Assembly (NCBI GenBank): GCA_018402255.1 | Contig: JAGYIS010000008.1 | Span: 1 to 64,000 of the forward strand | Origin: Marinobacter sp. | GTDB lineage: Bacteria; Pseudomonadota; Gammaproteobacteria; Pseudomonadales; Oleiphilaceae | Length of the DNA stretch: 64,000 nucleotides | Direction: 5' to 3' | Part shown: positions 30,543 to 41,173 of the stretch, piece after piece | How the letters are laid out: each line of letters begins with the position of its first letter | Numbering within the stretch: the stretch's first letter is position 1 | Program-made: the position numbers and the translations under genes | The notes under the pieces: generated by a model | The model's database searches: none | What the model saw: only the letters and a program-made list of their open reading frames with translations | Told to the model about the DNA's origin: nothing

Positions 30543-31829
30543 TCAGATCTCCTGGAAGGTTTGCTCGAAGAAATCGTTCAGTCGCAGCTGAGCGGTTTCG
30601 CGCACGGCCTGGACCGGAATCTGGCTGACCAGCTCGTTGATAAACGCCATGGTCAGCAGTACGTTCGCTTCCCGGCGGCCAATGCCACGAGACACCAGGT
30701 AGAACAGTGAGGTTTCGTCCAACTGGCCGATGGTGGCGCCGTGGGCGCATTTGACATCGTCTGCGTAGATTTCAAGCTCGGGCTTGGTGTCGATTTCAGC
30801 GCCATTGTTAAGCAGCAGGTTCTTGTTATTCATATCCGCGTTGGACTTTTGAGCGTCCTGGTGGATATGAATACGGCCATTGAATATCGCATGAGACTGG
30901 TCCGCAGCAATGTTGCGATAGGTCTCTTCGCTATTGCAGTTGGCGGCCACGTGGTCAATGGAGGTGTGGTTGTCGTAGTGCTGTTTGCCCTGGGTGACCA
31001 CCACGCCATTGAGCTTGGTTTCTGCCCCTTCGCCTTCGAGGCGGACTTGCAGGTCGTGCCGGCGCAGCTGGCCGCCGAAGCCTACACAGTGGCTCTCGAA
31101 CCGTGAGTTTTGGGCTTGCAGTACGCCGGTGGCGCCAATGTGCTGAACCTGCTCGCCTTCCATGTTCAGGCGGATACTGGTGATCCTGGCGCCGTCAGCC
31201 AGATTGAATTCGGTGACGGTGTTGACCAGCACTGCGGCTTCGCCGTTGGAGGTGTACTCTTCCACCAGGGTCATCTGGCTGTTAGCGCCGGCTTCCACAT
31301 AGATGCGCGGGTAGGCCGAGCCACAGGCATCTGCTGCCGTGTTGTGGATGATAAACAGGGGCTGGTCCAGCACCGCACCCGGCTGGAGCCGAATCAGCAA
31401 TCCGTCTTCAAAGCGGGCGCCGTTTACGCGGGCGAATTGAGCCTGCTCATGGTCCAGAGTGCTGCCCAGTTGCACAGACAGCGTCTGGGCCTCATCTGCA
31501 TCGAGATCGCTGAAGCTCTGGATCGAAATGCCGTCCAGGTCGGGATACTCGCTGGCTTCCGGGATCATGACACCGTTGGTGAACACGACCTTGTAACCGG
31601 GTATCGCCAGGCTGGTGCCTGCTTTGCCTTCTGCCGGCAGGGAAATCGCCATGTCGTCTGACAACTTGAGGTACTTGCTGGAGTACTTCCAGTTCTCGGT
31701 TTTGCGGGTAGGCAGTGGCATATTAACCAAAGCGCTAGCCCTTTGTTTGCGCAGCGCCAGCAAGGGCTCAGGCAGGGTTTGCCCGGCCGGATGCAGGAAG
31801 GCGCTGGAAAGCGTTGGTGCTGGTTTCAT
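30543..31829 (-). CDS. sufD: Fe-S cluster assembly protein SufD
   Basis: SufD forms the SufBC2D scaffold complex. The 428-residue protein has the beta-helix core and the family motif region KCAHGATIGQLDETSLFYLVSRGI near the C terminus. It follows sufC by 15 bases and lies four bases from sufS. Confidence 0.95.
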   Translation of the reverse strand: MKPAPTLSSAFLHPAGQTLPEPLLALRKQRASALVNMPLPTRKTENWKYSSKYLKLSDDMAISLPAEGKAGTSLAIPGYKVVFTNGVMIPEASEYPDLDGISIQSFSDLDADEAQTLSVQLGSTLDHEQAQFARVNGARFEDGLLIRLQPGAVLDQPLFIIHNTAADACGSAYPRIYVEAGANSQMTLVEEYTSNGEAAVLVNTVTEFNLADGARITSIRLNMEGEQVQHIGATGVLQAQNSRFESHCVGFGGQLRRHDLQVRLEGEGAETKLNGVVVTQGKQHYDNHTSIDHVAANCNSEETYRNIAADQSHAIFNGRIHIHQDAQKSNADMNNKNLLLNNGAEIDTKPELEIYADDVKCAHGATIGQLDETSLFYLVSRGIGRREANVLLTMAFINELVSQIPVQAVRETAQLRLNDFFEQTFQEI

Positions 31830-31844
31830 TCCGCGACCTCCTGA

Positions 31845-32606
31845 TCAGTTGCTGGTGTCTTCGTCTTTGATGCCCAACCAACCGTAACCGCGCTCTTCGA
31901 GCTCAAGGGCCAGTTCGCGGCCGCCGGACTTAACGATCTTGCCGCCGGCCAGTACGTGCACATAATCTGGCACGATGTGGTTCAGCAGGCGCTGGTAGTG
32001 AGTCACCATCAGGATGGCGCGGTCTTCAGCCCGCAGGGCGTTGACGCCGTTAGAGACCACTTGCAGTGCGTCGATGTCGAGGCCTGAGTCAGTCTCGTCG
32101 AGGATCGCAAGCTTGGGCTGCAGCAGAAGGGCCTGCATGATCTCGTTGCGTTTTTTCTCGCCGCCGGAGAATCCTTCGTTGACGCCGCGCTTAAGAAAAG
32201 CGGGGTCCAGATCGACCTGCCTGGAGACTTCCTTGGCCAGCTTCATGAACTCAGCGGCGTTCATTTCTTCTTCGCCACGATGCTTGCGCATGGCGTTGAC
32301 AGCGGTGCGCAGGAACTGCAGGTTGCTGACGCCGGGGATTTCTACCGGGTACTGGAATGCCAGGAAGATGCCTTCGCGGGCACGCTCTTCGGTGGCCAGG
32401 TCCAGCAGGTTGTCGCCATTGAGGGTGACCTCACCGCTGGTAATCTCAAATGCTTCGTTACCTGCCAGGACCTGTGACAGGGTGCTCTTACCGGAGCCGT
32501 TGGGGCCCATAATGGCATGAACTTCCCCGGCTTTGATCTCCAGGTTGATGCCTTTGAGGATTTCTTTGCCCTCAACGGAGGCGTGCAGGTTTTTGATGCT
32601 CAGCAT
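31845..32606 (-). CDS. sufC: Fe-S cluster assembly ATPase SufC
   Basis: SufC is the ABC-type ATPase of the SufBC2D scaffold. The 253-residue protein has Walker A GPNGSGKST (34-42), the signature region GFSGGEKKRNEIMQ and Walker B LAILDETDSGLD. It lies 42 bases after sufB. Confidence 0.97.
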   Translation of the reverse strand: MLSIKNLHASVEGKEILKGINLEIKAGEVHAIMGPNGSGKSTLSQVLAGNEAFEITSGEVTLNGDNLLDLATEERAREGIFLAFQYPVEIPGVSNLQFLRTAVNAMRKHRGEEEMNAAEFMKLAKEVSRQVDLDPAFLKRGVNEGFSGGEKKRNEIMQALLLQPKLAILDETDSGLDIDALQVVSNGVNALRAEDRAILMVTHYQRLLNHIVPDYVHVLAGGKIVKSGGRELALELEERGYGWLGIKDEDTSN

Positions 32607-32648
32607 GTGTAGCGTCTCTCTGTATTCGCGAATTCGATAGTGAAGAAA

Positions 32649-34097
<1,449 letters not shown>

Positions 34098-34299
34098 GAT
34101 CGTCGCTCCGTAATTCTCTCATCTTGGGCTTGGTGCCCTGTGTTTCGCCGAGCATGCCCTTGGCTGGGTGGTGTCGGCGGATGTCTTCGATTTGCTGGTG
34201 CTGCAATGGTCGCTCGTGTCCTTGAGTACGCCTTGCAATCGGTTTTTGGATGACGGGGAGGGCCGAATTTTTGGTCTTTCCCGTTGCTTCTGGCGAGTG

Positions 34300-34332
34300 A
34301 TTATACAATACCAGAGTAAATTAGTCAGGTAT
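34300..34332 (-). promoter_or_regulatory. suf promoter overlapped by a near-consensus IscR type 1 site
   Basis: The 25-mer at 34308-34332 (plus strand ATACCAGAGTAAATTAGTCA followed by GGTAT) matches 23 of 25 positions of the IscR type 1 consensus ATAsyyGACTrwwwyAGTCr + rsTAT. On the minus strand a perfect TATAAT (34305-34300) lies directly downstream. CTGACT at 34328-34323 is 17 bases from it and can serve as -35, so the site covers the promoter. This geometry suggests repression by cluster-loaded IscR. sufB starts 203 bases downstream of the -10. Confidence 0.85.
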
Positions 34333-34479
34333 TAAATCGGTCGTGGGAGGATTATACCTTAATCGGCACTCGGGGCACTAAAGGACGGGTTATTGCCTTG
34401 ATAGACTTTGGTGTGTCTTTTGTTGCAGGTTTGGGAGTTGGGTTGCTTGTAGCCTGCGTGCTTTGGGGGTGAGCGCCGA

Positions 34480-34574
34480 GCGGGCCGGCCTTCCCAAAAC
34501 ACGCTGTGAATACATCCCTGTACGCTCTGCTCCGCCATCCATGGCTCCGCAAGGTTTTGGGAAGGCCGGCCCGC
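34480..34574. repeat. Hairpin repeat copy 2 (perfect 21-bp inverted arms)
   Basis: Arms at 34480-34500 (GCGGGCCGGCCTTCCCAAAAC on the plus strand is 21 bases, ending at 34500) and 34554-34574 are perfect reverse complements. The 53-base core, read on the minus strand, differs from the core at 60949-61001 at one base only. It lies between the suf promoter and the end of trhP. Confidence 0.9.
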
Positions 34575-34626
34575 CCAGCACTGCTGATCTTGTGCAATCC
34601 GCTACTGGAGTCGCCGCTCGCTCAAG

Positions 34627-35943
34627 TCAGTTTTGGGGCAGGATTCGGGTCAGGTAGGTGAAGTCCAGGTTCTCTGGCAAATGGTCCGGTTTGGGGATTC
34701 TGACGATGTGACCGCTGCCTGGGGCGTAGTCCATGGAGTCGCCATTGCGGTTTTCCATGGTGGCGGCCGAGAAGCGCAGGTTGCCGGCGGGGGTGATCAG
34801 TTCGAGTTGGTCGCCGGGGGCGAATTTGTTTTTGACGTCGATAGTGAGCCATCGGTCGTCGGTGTCGGTGATGGTGCCGACGACTTGCTGGGTGCCGAGG
34901 AAGGAGGAGCCCTGTTCGTAGGTCTGGTATTCCTGGGGTACGTGGCGACGCAGGAAGCCTTCGGTGTAGCCGCGGTTGGAGAGGGCCTCGAGGTTGTCCA
35001 TCATGTGCATGTCGAAGGGTTTGCCGGCGAGGGCGTCGTTGATGGCCTGGCGGTAGACTTGAGTGGTGCGGGCGACGTAGTAGGTGCTTTTGGTGCGGCC
35101 TTCGATTTTGAGGGAGTGCACGCCCATGTTGATGAGCTCCGCGACATGCTGGACGGCGCGCAGGTCTTTGGAGTTCATGATGTAGGTGCCATGCTCGTCT
35201 TCGTAGGCGGGGATGTAGCCGCCGGGGCGGTTGGGTTCTTCGAGCAGGATTTCTTTGGGTTCGAATGCCTGCACGGCGCTGTTTGCTGATGTGGCGATGA
35301 GGTCGCCGGTCTGGTCTGTGCTGTGTGCCACTTCTTTGTAGTCCCAGCGGCAGGCGTTGGTGCAGGCGCCCTGGTTGGCGTCGCGGTGGTTCATGTAGCC
35401 AGACAGCAGGCAGCGGCCGGAGTAAGCCATGCACAGGGCGCCGTGGACGAAGACTTCCAGTTCCATGGCGGGGACTTTTTCGCGGATTTCGCGGATTTCG
35501 TTGAGGGCCAGTTCCCGGGACAGGATGACGCGGTTGATGCCCTGGCGGCGCCAGAATTCGACGGTGGCCCAGTTGACGGCGTTGGCTTGTACCGACAGGT
35601 GGATGGGTTGGTCTGGCCAGGTTTCCCTCACCAGCATGATCAGGCCAGGATCAGACATGATCAGGGCGTCGGGTTTTTGTTCGATGACCGGTGCCAGATC
35701 TCGCAGGTAGCTGCGCACTTTATCGTTGTGAGGTGCTATGTTTGATACAAGATAGAACTGTTTGCCCAGTTGATGGGCGCGTTCTATGCCAGCGCCGAGG
35801 GCTGCAACGTCTTTGAAACTGTTGTTCCTTACTCTCAGCGAGTAGCGGGGCTGGCCTGCGTAGACAGCATCGGCGCCATAGGCAAAGGCGGTTTCAAGGT
35901 GTTCTGGGGTGCCGGCGGGCGCGAGCAGTTCCGGGGTGGTCAT
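34627..35943 (-). CDS. trhP: tRNA 5-hydroxyuridine modification protein TrhP/YegQ (peptidase U32 family)
   Basis: This 438-residue U32-family protein is a prephenate-dependent factor for ho5U at the wobble position in some tRNAs. The U32 core is clear: LLAPAGTPEHLETAFAYGAD at the N terminus, EVFVHGALCMAYSGRCLLSGY with conserved Cys, and GACTNACRW, plus the C-terminal extension typical of YegQ. Conserved cysteines here are thought to bind a cluster. It stands alone on the minus strand upstream of the suf region. Confidence 0.92.
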   Translation of the reverse strand: MTTPELLAPAGTPEHLETAFAYGADAVYAGQPRYSLRVRNNSFKDVAALGAGIERAHQLGKQFYLVSNIAPHNDKVRSYLRDLAPVIEQKPDALIMSDPGLIMLVRETWPDQPIHLSVQANAVNWATVEFWRRQGINRVILSRELALNEIREIREKVPAMELEVFVHGALCMAYSGRCLLSGYMNHRDANQGACTNACRWDYKEVAHSTDQTGDLIATSANSAVQAFEPKEILLEEPNRPGGYIPAYEDEHGTYIMNSKDLRAVQHVAELINMGVHSLKIEGRTKSTYYVARTTQVYRQAINDALAGKPFDMHMMDNLEALSNRGYTEGFLRRHVPQEYQTYEQGSSFLGTQQVVGTITDTDDRWLTIDVKNKFAPGDQLELITPAGNLRFSAATMENRNGDSMDYAPGSGHIVRIPKPDHLPENLDFTYLTRILPQN

Positions 35944-36129
35944 GGGGGCTCCGGGTGGTTCAGGCGGTCGATGTTTGCGGGTGGGGTGTGTGAATGTTTG
36001 AATTTTGCCCGAAGTCGATCACAGTTCCATTGATCTTGCTCAAAGGTCGTATTGATTGCGTTCGGCTAACGCGTGTACGCTGGCGCAGTTTTCAGGATGA
36101 GTGGTAATAGAATGACGGGAGGAGTTGGC

Positions 36130-36486
36130 ATGGCATCAGAGTCTCTGAAGCCCGGGGTTTCGAAGCGTTCACTGAGCATGCGGGTCAGTTTTTTGATTCG
36201 GGTTCAATTGGCGCGCGGCAAGGTGGGTGTGGAGACGGTGGCGGCGCAGTTGAATATGAGCCGCTACACCCTTCACAAGAAGTTAAAGCAGGAAGGGCTG
36301 ACATTTGCTGCTTTGCTTGAGCAGGTTCGTCGTGACCAGGCGATCACGTACATGAAGGATAAAACCAAGCCGCTGGTAGAGATTGCCGAACAGCTTGGAT
36401 TTTCGGAACTGAGCGCATTCAGCCGGGCGTTCAAGCGCTGGATGGGCACTCCGCCGGCTGAATACCGTTCACTCAGGCTGTCCTGA
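36130..36486 (+). CDS. Stand-alone AraC-type DNA-binding domain protein
   Basis: This is a 118-residue protein consisting almost entirely of an AraC/XylS double helix-turn-helix. The first HTH is near VETVAAQLNMSRYTLHKKLK and the second is LVEIAEQLGFSELSAFSRAF, ending in the family's KRWMGTPPAEYR. There is no N-terminal sensing domain. I chose the ATG at 36130 because GGGAGGAG lies just before it; the frame is open back to 36073. It converges with fabB, their stops adjoining. The target genes are unknown. Confidence 0.83.
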   Translation: MASESLKPGVSKRSLSMRVSFLIRVQLARGKVGVETVAAQLNMSRYTLHKKLKQEGLTFAALLEQVRRDQAITYMKDKTKPLVEIAEQLGFSELSAFSRAFKRWMGTPPAEYRSLRLS

Positions 36487-37698
36487 TCAGACTTTCTTGA
36501 AGATCAGGGTGGCGTTGGTGCCGCCGAAGCCAAAGCTGTTGCTCATCACCAGATCGAGGTTCTGATTATCCATGCGTTCGCGAACGATGGGGTAGCCATC
36601 AGCGCCTTCGTCCAGGTTCTGGATGTTGGCAGACGGCGCGATGAAGCCTTCTCTTTGCATGATCAGGGAGTAGATGGCCTCATGAACGCCTGCGGCACCC
36701 AGAGCGTGACCGCACAGGGGTTTAGTGGAGCTCAATGGCGGAATCTTGTCACCAAAGGTTTCTTTGAGTGCTTTCAGTTCGGTGATGTCGCCGGCCGGGG
36801 TGCTGGTGCCGTGGGTGTTGATGTAACTGATCTCACCGTCCACCTGGGCCATGGCCTGCTTCATGCAGCGAATGGCGCCCTCACCGCTTGGGGCTACCAT
36901 GTCGGCGCCGTCCGAAGTGGCACCAAAACCGACCAGTTCCGCCAGGATGGTCGCGCCGCGAGCCTCCGCGTGCTCCAGGGATTCCAGTACCAGTGCGCCA
37001 CCGCCACCTGAGATAACAAAACCGTCGCGGTCTGCATCGTAGGTACGTGAGGCCAGTTCCGGCGTGTCGTTGTACTTGGTAGAAAGCGCACCCATGGCGT
37101 CAAACATCAGGCTCAGGGTCCAGTGAATGTCTTCACCGCCGCCGGCAAGCATCACATCCTGACGGCCCAGGGCGATCTGGTCAGCCGCGTGGCCAATGCA
37201 GTGAGCACTGGTGGCGCAGGCTGAGGTGATGCCGTAGTTAATGCCGGTAATGCCAAAAGCGGTAGTAATGGATGCGTTAATGGCGCTACCCATGGTGCGG
37301 GGTACCCGGTAGGGGCCAACCCGGCGAATGCCTTTGTCGCGGTGGGTGTCGATGGCGTCCAGAAGTTCTACCGTAGAGGCGCCGCCAGTTCCAAATACTG
37401 CACCGGTGGTGTTGGCGCGAATCTGTTCGTCGGTCAGGCCGGCCTGTTCGATGGCTTCTTTCGCAGACAGGTAGCAATAGCCTGCGGCAGGTGACATGAA
37501 GCGCCAGATCTTACGGTCAATCAGTTCCGACAGGTTCAGATCGATCTTGCCCGCAACATGGCTGCGCAGGCCGCTGTCCCGTGCTTCCTCACTGAAAGCA
37601 ATGCCGGAGCGGGATTCCCGAAGGGACTGGGCTACTTCTTTCTGGTTGGTGCCAAGGCTGGAGACAATCCCCATACCGGTAATTACAACACGACGCAT
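36487..37698 (-). CDS. fabB: Beta-ketoacyl-ACP synthase I FabB
   Basis: FabB elongates fatty acids and is needed for unsaturated ones. The 403-residue protein has the active-site Cys in [14 protein letters not shown] and the two His in [11 protein letters not shown] and [15 protein letters not shown]. It lies 11 bases after fabA, in the classic fabAB pair. The ribosome-binding site is TAGGAG. Confidence 0.97.
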   Translation of the reverse strand: MRRVVITGMGIVSSLGTNQKEVAQSLRESRSGIAFSEEARDSGLRSHVAGKIDLNLSELIDRKIWRFMSPAAGYCYLSAKEAIEQAGLTDEQIRANTTGAVFGTGGASTVELLDAIDTHRDKGIRRVGPYRVPRTMGSAINASITTAFGITGINYGITSACATSAHCIGHAADQIALGRQDVMLAGGGEDIHWTLSLMFDAMGALSTKYNDTPELASRTYDADRDGFVISGGGGALVLESLEHAEARGATILAELVGFGATSDGADMVAPSGEGAIRCMKQAMAQVDGEISYINTHGTSTPAGDITELKALKETFGDKIPPLSSTKPLCGHALGAAGVHEAIYSLIMQREGFIAPSANIQNLDEGADGYPIVRERMDNQNLDLVMSNSFGFGGTNATLIFKKV

Positions 37699-37709
37699 CT
37701 TGCTAACTC

Positions 37710-38219
37710 CTAAAAGTCATCTGTAGACGTAAACAGGCCAACTCGCAGGTCTTTGGCGGTGTAAATTTCTTTGCCATCCACTTCCATTCGGGCATCTGCG
37801 ATGGCCATGGTCAGCTTGCGGCGAATCAGGCGCTTGATGTCCAGATGGTAGGTGACCTTCTTGTTGGTTGGCAGTACCTGACCAAAGAACTTCACTTCGC
37901 CGGCACCCAATGCGCGGCCCTTGCCTTCGCCACCACCCCAGGCCAGGAAAAAGCCGACCAGTTGCCACATGGCATCAAGGCCCAGGCAGCCAGGCATGAC
38001 CGGGTCGCCCTGAAAATGGACTTTGAAGAACCACAGGTCCGGATTGATGTCGAGTTCTGCCACCAGGCTGCCTTTACCATACAGTCCGTCATCTGCGCCA
38101 ACGTGCGTAATGCGATCTACCATCAGCATTTCATCGATGGGCAGGCGCATGGCGCCTGGGAAAAGTTCGCCGTGCCCGCAGCGGATCAGGTCTTCTTTGT
38201 CAAAGTGATCAGGATACAT
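37710..38219 (-). CDS. fabA: 3-hydroxydecanoyl-ACP dehydratase/isomerase FabA
   Basis: FabA introduces the double bond for unsaturated fatty acids. The 169-residue protein has the catalytic His68 in [14 protein letters not shown] and Asp82 in LGLDAMWQL, matching His70 and Asp84 of E. coli. It begins the fabAB operon. A small perfect palindrome lies about 45 bases upstream and could be an operator. Confidence 0.97.
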   Translation of the reverse strand: MYPDHFDKEDLIRCGHGELFPGAMRLPIDEMLMVDRITHVGADDGLYGKGSLVAELDINPDLWFFKVHFQGDPVMPGCLGLDAMWQLVGFFLAWGGGEGKGRALGAGEVKFFGQVLPTNKKVTYHLDIKRLIRRKLTMAIADARMEVDGKEIYTAKDLRVGLFTSTDDF

Positions 38220-38262
38220 GTTGCCTGTGTCTCTGTTGCAAAATGATGTCTTGTTACTTTAG

Positions 38263-38275
38263 CTCGTGTCACGAG
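38263..38275. promoter_or_regulatory. Palindrome upstream of fabA (possible operator)
   Basis: CTCGTG-T-CACGAG is a perfect 13-base palindrome, 44 bases before the fabA start. It does not match the FabR or DesT sites I know. It is only a candidate site for a regulator of unsaturated fatty acid synthesis. Confidence 0.3.
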
Positions 38276-38435
38276 AAGAGCTATTGACCTTTAGTGGATA
38301 ATTGCACTTTTGATGTGATTCGGAGCGTGAGAATAAGTTCAGTGTACACGATGATGCGGCGAGTTTTGGCAGGATTTGCGGTTTTGAATGCAGGCGCGCC
38401 CGCGCCAGAGCGGTGCGCCTGAGGGTAGCGCCGCG

Positions 38436-39621
38436 TCAGCCGTCTTTGCCGTCGGCTCTTGGGCTGGCGAGGATACCGGCGTAGCGGAAAAGAAAAATAA
38501 GATAAGCAAGGGTCCAGAGCAGGGTGCTGGTGCCGATGCCGGGGTGCCAGGGGATTACATCGAACGCGGTGAGTACCCGAATGACAGCCGCCAGCTGAAT
38601 CGCTGCAAAAGCCAGGAGCATTCCGCCGGGCAGCGTCAAGGGCCGGCCAGTGTGACCCAGCGAGACCCGCGCAATAACGCCCAGTATCAGGCAGCCCACG
38701 GCGCCGGTGCCTGCGGCGTGAGTCCAGGCGTTGCTGGGCCAGCCAGCCAGCAGGGAACCTGCCAGCAAAATCAATGCAACCGGCACCCAGAGTATGGATA
38801 GATGCAGAATCCACAGCAGGGGTTCTTTACGGAACAGCCAGCCCTTCCAGTTGTAAAGGCGAGCCAGCATTAGCGCTGCCGCTGCGATTGCAAGAACGGC
38901 GGTGATCAGGCTCCAGCCCGTGACCAGTGACGCCATCAGCAGGATCATGGTGAACACAGTCGCCATGTCCAGGGTGGGGATCATTTTTACCGCTGAGCCG
39001 TCGCCGCCTCTCTGGCGTAGCCAGGCTGCGGAAAATGCGGGCGTAATGCGGCCGCCGATAATGCTGATGAGTGCCATGGCCATGATCAGGGCGCCGTAGC
39101 TGAACGCCATGTCTTGTCGGGTGACAAAGCCAATTTGCATCAGCCAGAGCAGGCCAAGCACAACCAGGATCATTAGTTGTCGTTTTTGCTGTGCCTTCCA
39201 CACGCGCCAGCCGGCATCGACCATCACCAGCGGCAGAAACGCCAGGTTCACACCCTGTACCAGCCACTCGGGCAGGTTGCCACCAAAGGCAAGCAATAGC
39301 CGGCCGGCGAGCCAGACACCCCAAAGCAGGGCCAGCAGGGTTCCGTTCAGGCGCTCGGTTTGAGTCCACACGCAGACGGCGGTCAGCAGAAAACCGGCAA
39401 TGGCTGCCGATAAGAAACCGAACAGCATTTCGTGTTGGTGCCAGAACATGACCGGGCATGGCCAGTGGTAACCGGGCAATGCCGGACACTTCAAGAACCC
39501 ACAGGGGGATCGCGATGACCGCCAGTAGCGCCATGGACAGGAAAAAGATACGGAATGGGTAAGCAAACAACTGACGGACGCTGGCGACGCTGCGCTCAGG
39601 AGCGCTTGGAACGGCGGGCAT
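38436..39621 (-). pseudogene. nnrS: NnrS family membrane protein gene, frameshifted
   Basis: NnrS is a haem- and copper-containing inner-membrane protein linked to nitric oxide stress and denitrification. The 5' part reads in one frame from 39621 (LFAYPFRIFFLSMALLAVIA) to about 39444. The 3' part (WHQHEMLFGFLSAAIAGFLL onward, many membrane helices) continues in another frame to 38436. The change occurs at GTTCTGGCACCA, where one base must be skipped or two are missing (GTTCTGTGG would restore CAT GTT CTG TGG). It is not a homopolymer. It may be a pseudogene or a sequence error; the protein is otherwise full length. Confidence 0.85.
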
Positions 39622-39745
39622 ACAGTTCTCCCAAATACATGTATATGGGGTGTATGTTAATCGTCACCAACGGGATTAACCATACCTGCTTGGGGGTATT
39701 TTGCGTACAATGCGGGCATCATTTTGATCCACAAAGGAATGCTCT

Positions 39746-40123
39746 ATGAGTGCCTACGTATTGCTGAAGATGCTGCACATGGCCACCGCCTACCTGACAA
39801 TTATCCTGTTCGCTTTGCGGCTGGTGCTCGATGCGGCTGGTCGCCCTGGCTGGCGGCAAACCCCGTTGCGGTTTATTCCTCACATCAACGACACTATTCT
39901 TCTGGTGTCGGCGATTTCGCTGCTGTTTGTGGTCGGTTACATCTCCGCCATGCCGGGCTGGATTATTGCCAAAATCGTCTTGCTGATTGGCTATATTATT
40001 GCTGGTGTGTTTGCCCTGAAAACCACGGTGGCCAAGCCTGTGCGGATTATTGCTGCAGTCCTCGCCCTGGCGCAGGTGCTCGGTATTCTTCACCTGGCCA
40101 TGGCGAAACCGTTCTTCGGCTAA
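39746..40123 (+). CDS. SirB2 family membrane protein
   Basis: This 125-residue protein has four hydrophobic segments and matches the SirB2 family by its pattern (VLLKMLHMATAYLTIILFALR, IPHINDTILLVSA, GYIIAGVFALKT). The family function is unknown. AAAGGA lies six bases before the ATG. It faces the divergent nnrS across a 124-base gap and converges on the ion-channel gene. Confidence 0.82.
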   Translation: MSAYVLLKMLHMATAYLTIILFALRLVLDAAGRPGWRQTPLRFIPHINDTILLVSAISLLFVVGYISAMPGWIIAKIVLLIGYIIAGVFALKTTVAKPVRIIAAVLALAQVLGILHLAMAKPFFG

Positions 40124-40129
40124 AACGCC

Positions 40130-40951
40130 TTATTTCCGCTCGCTGATCTGCCTGGTCAGTTCCTGTAGCTGTTGCTGAACAGCCTGGAGCTGGCGGGCGA
40201 TCTCGTCCCGCTCGTCATGGGCTTTTTCGGCCTCTTTGGCATTCTGCTCTTCCCCCATCACTTCCAGTATTGCTCCGATCATCATGTTCAGAAATACGAA
40301 TGCTGTCAGGAAGATAAAGGTCAGGTAATAGACCCAGCTCAGCGGGTATACCGCCATGGTGTCGTACATCACATCCGTCCAGTCTTCAAAGGTGGCTACC
40401 CGGAACAGCGTCAGCATGGCGATGGAGACATCTCCCCACAGGAACTCGTCAATATCCGCAAAGAACATGGAGCCCATGGCTGCGTAGATATAAAAGATAA
40501 TGAACATCAGCAGGGCGATGTAACCCATGCGCGGAATGGCTTTAAGCAGCGAGTTGATCAGAAAGCGCAGCTCCGGCACCACTGAAACCAGTCGCAGTAC
40601 CCGGAACACCCGCAACAGTCGACCCAGCAGCACGGCCTCGGCGTTATCCAGGGGGATCAGGCTGCCAACGACCACCAGGGTATCAAACAGGTTCCAGCCA
40701 TCGAGCAGAAAGCGTTTTTTGTTCTGGCACACGCCAAAACGGAACAGGATTTCAATCAGGAAAAACAGGGTAATGGCGTTGTCCAGAATACCGAGGCTCT
40801 GGGATACCAGCGGCGGAACGTCGTAGGTTTTCGCGCCAATGGTCAGTGCTGACAGGATGATGATGGTAATGACAGCGCCCTGAAACAGCTTGCTGGACTC
40901 AACGCGGCGCAGTTGTTCGAAACCGGATGTGGGGCTTAATTCGGACGACAT
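40130..40951 (-). CDS. Voltage-gated-type ion channel (six transmembrane segments)
   Basis: This is a 273-residue single-repeat channel of the bacterial Nav/Cav type. S1-S4 span about 25-140, with a voltage-sensor-like S4 (RLLRVFRVLRLV, 111-122). The pore helix and filter are at 180-195, and S6 is about 208-232 (LTFIFLTAFVFLNMMIGAIL). The filter reads TFEDWTD (187-193). A C-terminal coiled coil (235-270) could drive tetramer assembly. I chose the ATG at 40951; the frame extends upstream without channel-like sequence, and GGAG precedes it at a somewhat long distance. Ion selectivity is unknown. Confidence 0.88.
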   Translation of the reverse strand: MSSELSPTSGFEQLRRVESSKLFQGAVITIIILSALTIGAKTYDVPPLVSQSLGILDNAITLFFLIEILFRFGVCQNKKRFLLDGWNLFDTLVVVGSLIPLDNAEAVLLGRLLRVFRVLRLVSVVPELRFLINSLLKAIPRMGYIALLMFIIFYIYAAMGSMFFADIDEFLWGDVSIAMLTLFRVATFEDWTDVMYDTMAVYPLSWVYYLTFIFLTAFVFLNMMIGAILEVMGEEQNAKEAEKAHDERDEIARQLQAVQQQLQELTRQISERK

Positions 40952-41173
40952 GGCAGACAATGGCTCCAGAAGGTTCGCGGGAAGGGGGCAGAATTTTAAA
41001 GTGCCTGCCGCAAATTGGGTAGCGTGAATTTTGCTCAAGGGTGGCGAAGATGCCTGTGATCGTGACTAATAAGCCGTGCTTATTTCTCATAATCAGAATT
41101 ATTCATTCGTGCTATGGGCTTTGCATTTCCATAATCAGGTCACAAACAACAATATCCAAAAGAGTGACTTCCC

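Larger units (their letters stand above)
34098..34626. other. 529-base intergenic region between sufB and trhP
   Basis: No convincing gene is present; the open frames here are short and lack family features. From sufB outwards it holds a leader of about 200 bases, the suf promoter with IscR-like site (34300-34332), a second TATAAT on the minus strand at 34351-34356 without a good -35, and a hairpin repeat (34480-34574). trhP ends at 34627. Confidence 0.7.

Noticed and set aside
29417..30628. 403-codon open frame opposite sufS
   Set aside because: Shadow of sufS, which has all catalytic motifs.
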